Shown: positions 42,910-42,966 of the stretch, in pieces | Numbering within the stretch: position 1 is the stretch's first letter | Layout: each line of letters opens with the position of its first letter | NCBI GenBank assembly: GCA_025127975.1 | Contig: JAHLYQ010000030.1 | Location: 1-42,966, forward strand | Direction of reading: 5' to 3' | Source: Synechococcus sp. CS-1331 | GTDB taxonomy: Bacteria; Cyanobacteriota; Cyanobacteriia; PCC-6307; Cyanobiaceae | Length of the DNA: 42,966 nucleotides | Made by a program: the position numbers and the translations under genes | Notes under the pieces: generated by a model | What the model was told of the DNA's origin: nothing | Database searches by the model: none | What the model saw: the letters and a program-made list of their open reading frames with translations, nothing else

Positions 42910-42966
42910 CCCAGGTAGAGACCGCCTGTGATGAGCGCACTTCCGACTGGAATTCAAGATGCGGAC

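Noticed and set aside
1..42966. tRNA, rRNA or CRISPR arrays
   Set aside because: No cloverleaf-like gene, rRNA segment or regularly spaced direct repeats with unique spacers were seen; the only short-period repeat is the five-unit block at 17980-18060, which has no spacers.

Overview
The window is a piece of a GC-rich cyanobacterial chromosome, most likely a freshwater picocyanobacterium of the Cyanobium / Vulcanococcus / Synechococcus type. The evidence is a pair of photosynthetic flavodiiron proteins (Flv1 and Flv3), HIP1-type octamers GCGATCGC (for example at 3082-3089, 3589-3596 and 4479-4486), a perfect match to the cyanobacterial LexA-box pattern at 35638-35651, a MEKHLA-domain gene, and cyanobacterial versions of alaS, gatB, thiO and ndk. 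I infer the organism from gene content; nothing here fixes the species.

Left part (1-12997, all minus strand). At the edge lies a truncated DevB-like lipoprotein remnant. A redox operon follows: a polytopic Fe-S membrane protein with a C-terminal cyclic-nucleotide-binding-like domain, then flv3 and flv1, with the last two coupled by a one-base stop/start overlap. To its right, six tightly packed or overlapping genes run SNF2 helicase - HEPT toxin - MNT antitoxin - SWIM zinc-finger protein - MEKHLA protein - Hsp20 and end at a strong intrinsic terminator (6976-7001). A toxin-antitoxin pair is thus embedded between the helicase and its SWIM partner.

Middle part (13064-31584). alaS is followed by an IS1182-type transposase remnant, a small unknown gene and an AAA/DUF4143 ATPase. 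A five-unit 17-18 bp repeat resembling an IS21-type end then runs into the start of a SIMPL-domain gene. On the minus strand there is a complete chemotaxis operon, cheA-mcp-cheW-mcp-cheR-cheB, whose last gene is a receiver-adenylate cyclase fusion. It has a good sigma70-type promoter (27758-27786). Directly upstream lies speA - DUF3307 - a MscS-type channel with a cAMP-binding domain. The cyclase, the channel and the cyclic-nucleotide-domain protein of the flv operon suggest a local cyclic-nucleotide theme.

Right part (31728-42966). A second AAA/DUF4143 ATPase starts inside a perfect palindrome. It is followed by a Phd/PIN pair whose toxin appears internally deleted. Then come ndk, a decayed membrane-protein locus, a coiled-coil gene behind a LexA-type box with a frame switch, thiO, an unrecognised gene and gatB. 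From 39297 to 42358 the DNA is a gene graveyard. It holds a broken Phd-PIN pair, an ABC-ATPase N-terminus, an Rpn/DUF4351 remnant, a sugar-epimerase scrap, a PIN N-terminal scrap, a FitAB-like C-terminal scrap, a perfect 24-bp palindrome and a duplicated 28-bp segment. One apparently intact AbrB-like/RelE-like pair survives inside it. The window closes with a UPF0114 (YqhA) membrane protein that seems to lack its first membrane segment.

Starts were chosen by ATG preference, overlap and family knowledge. No homology search was run; all family names come from motif recognition.
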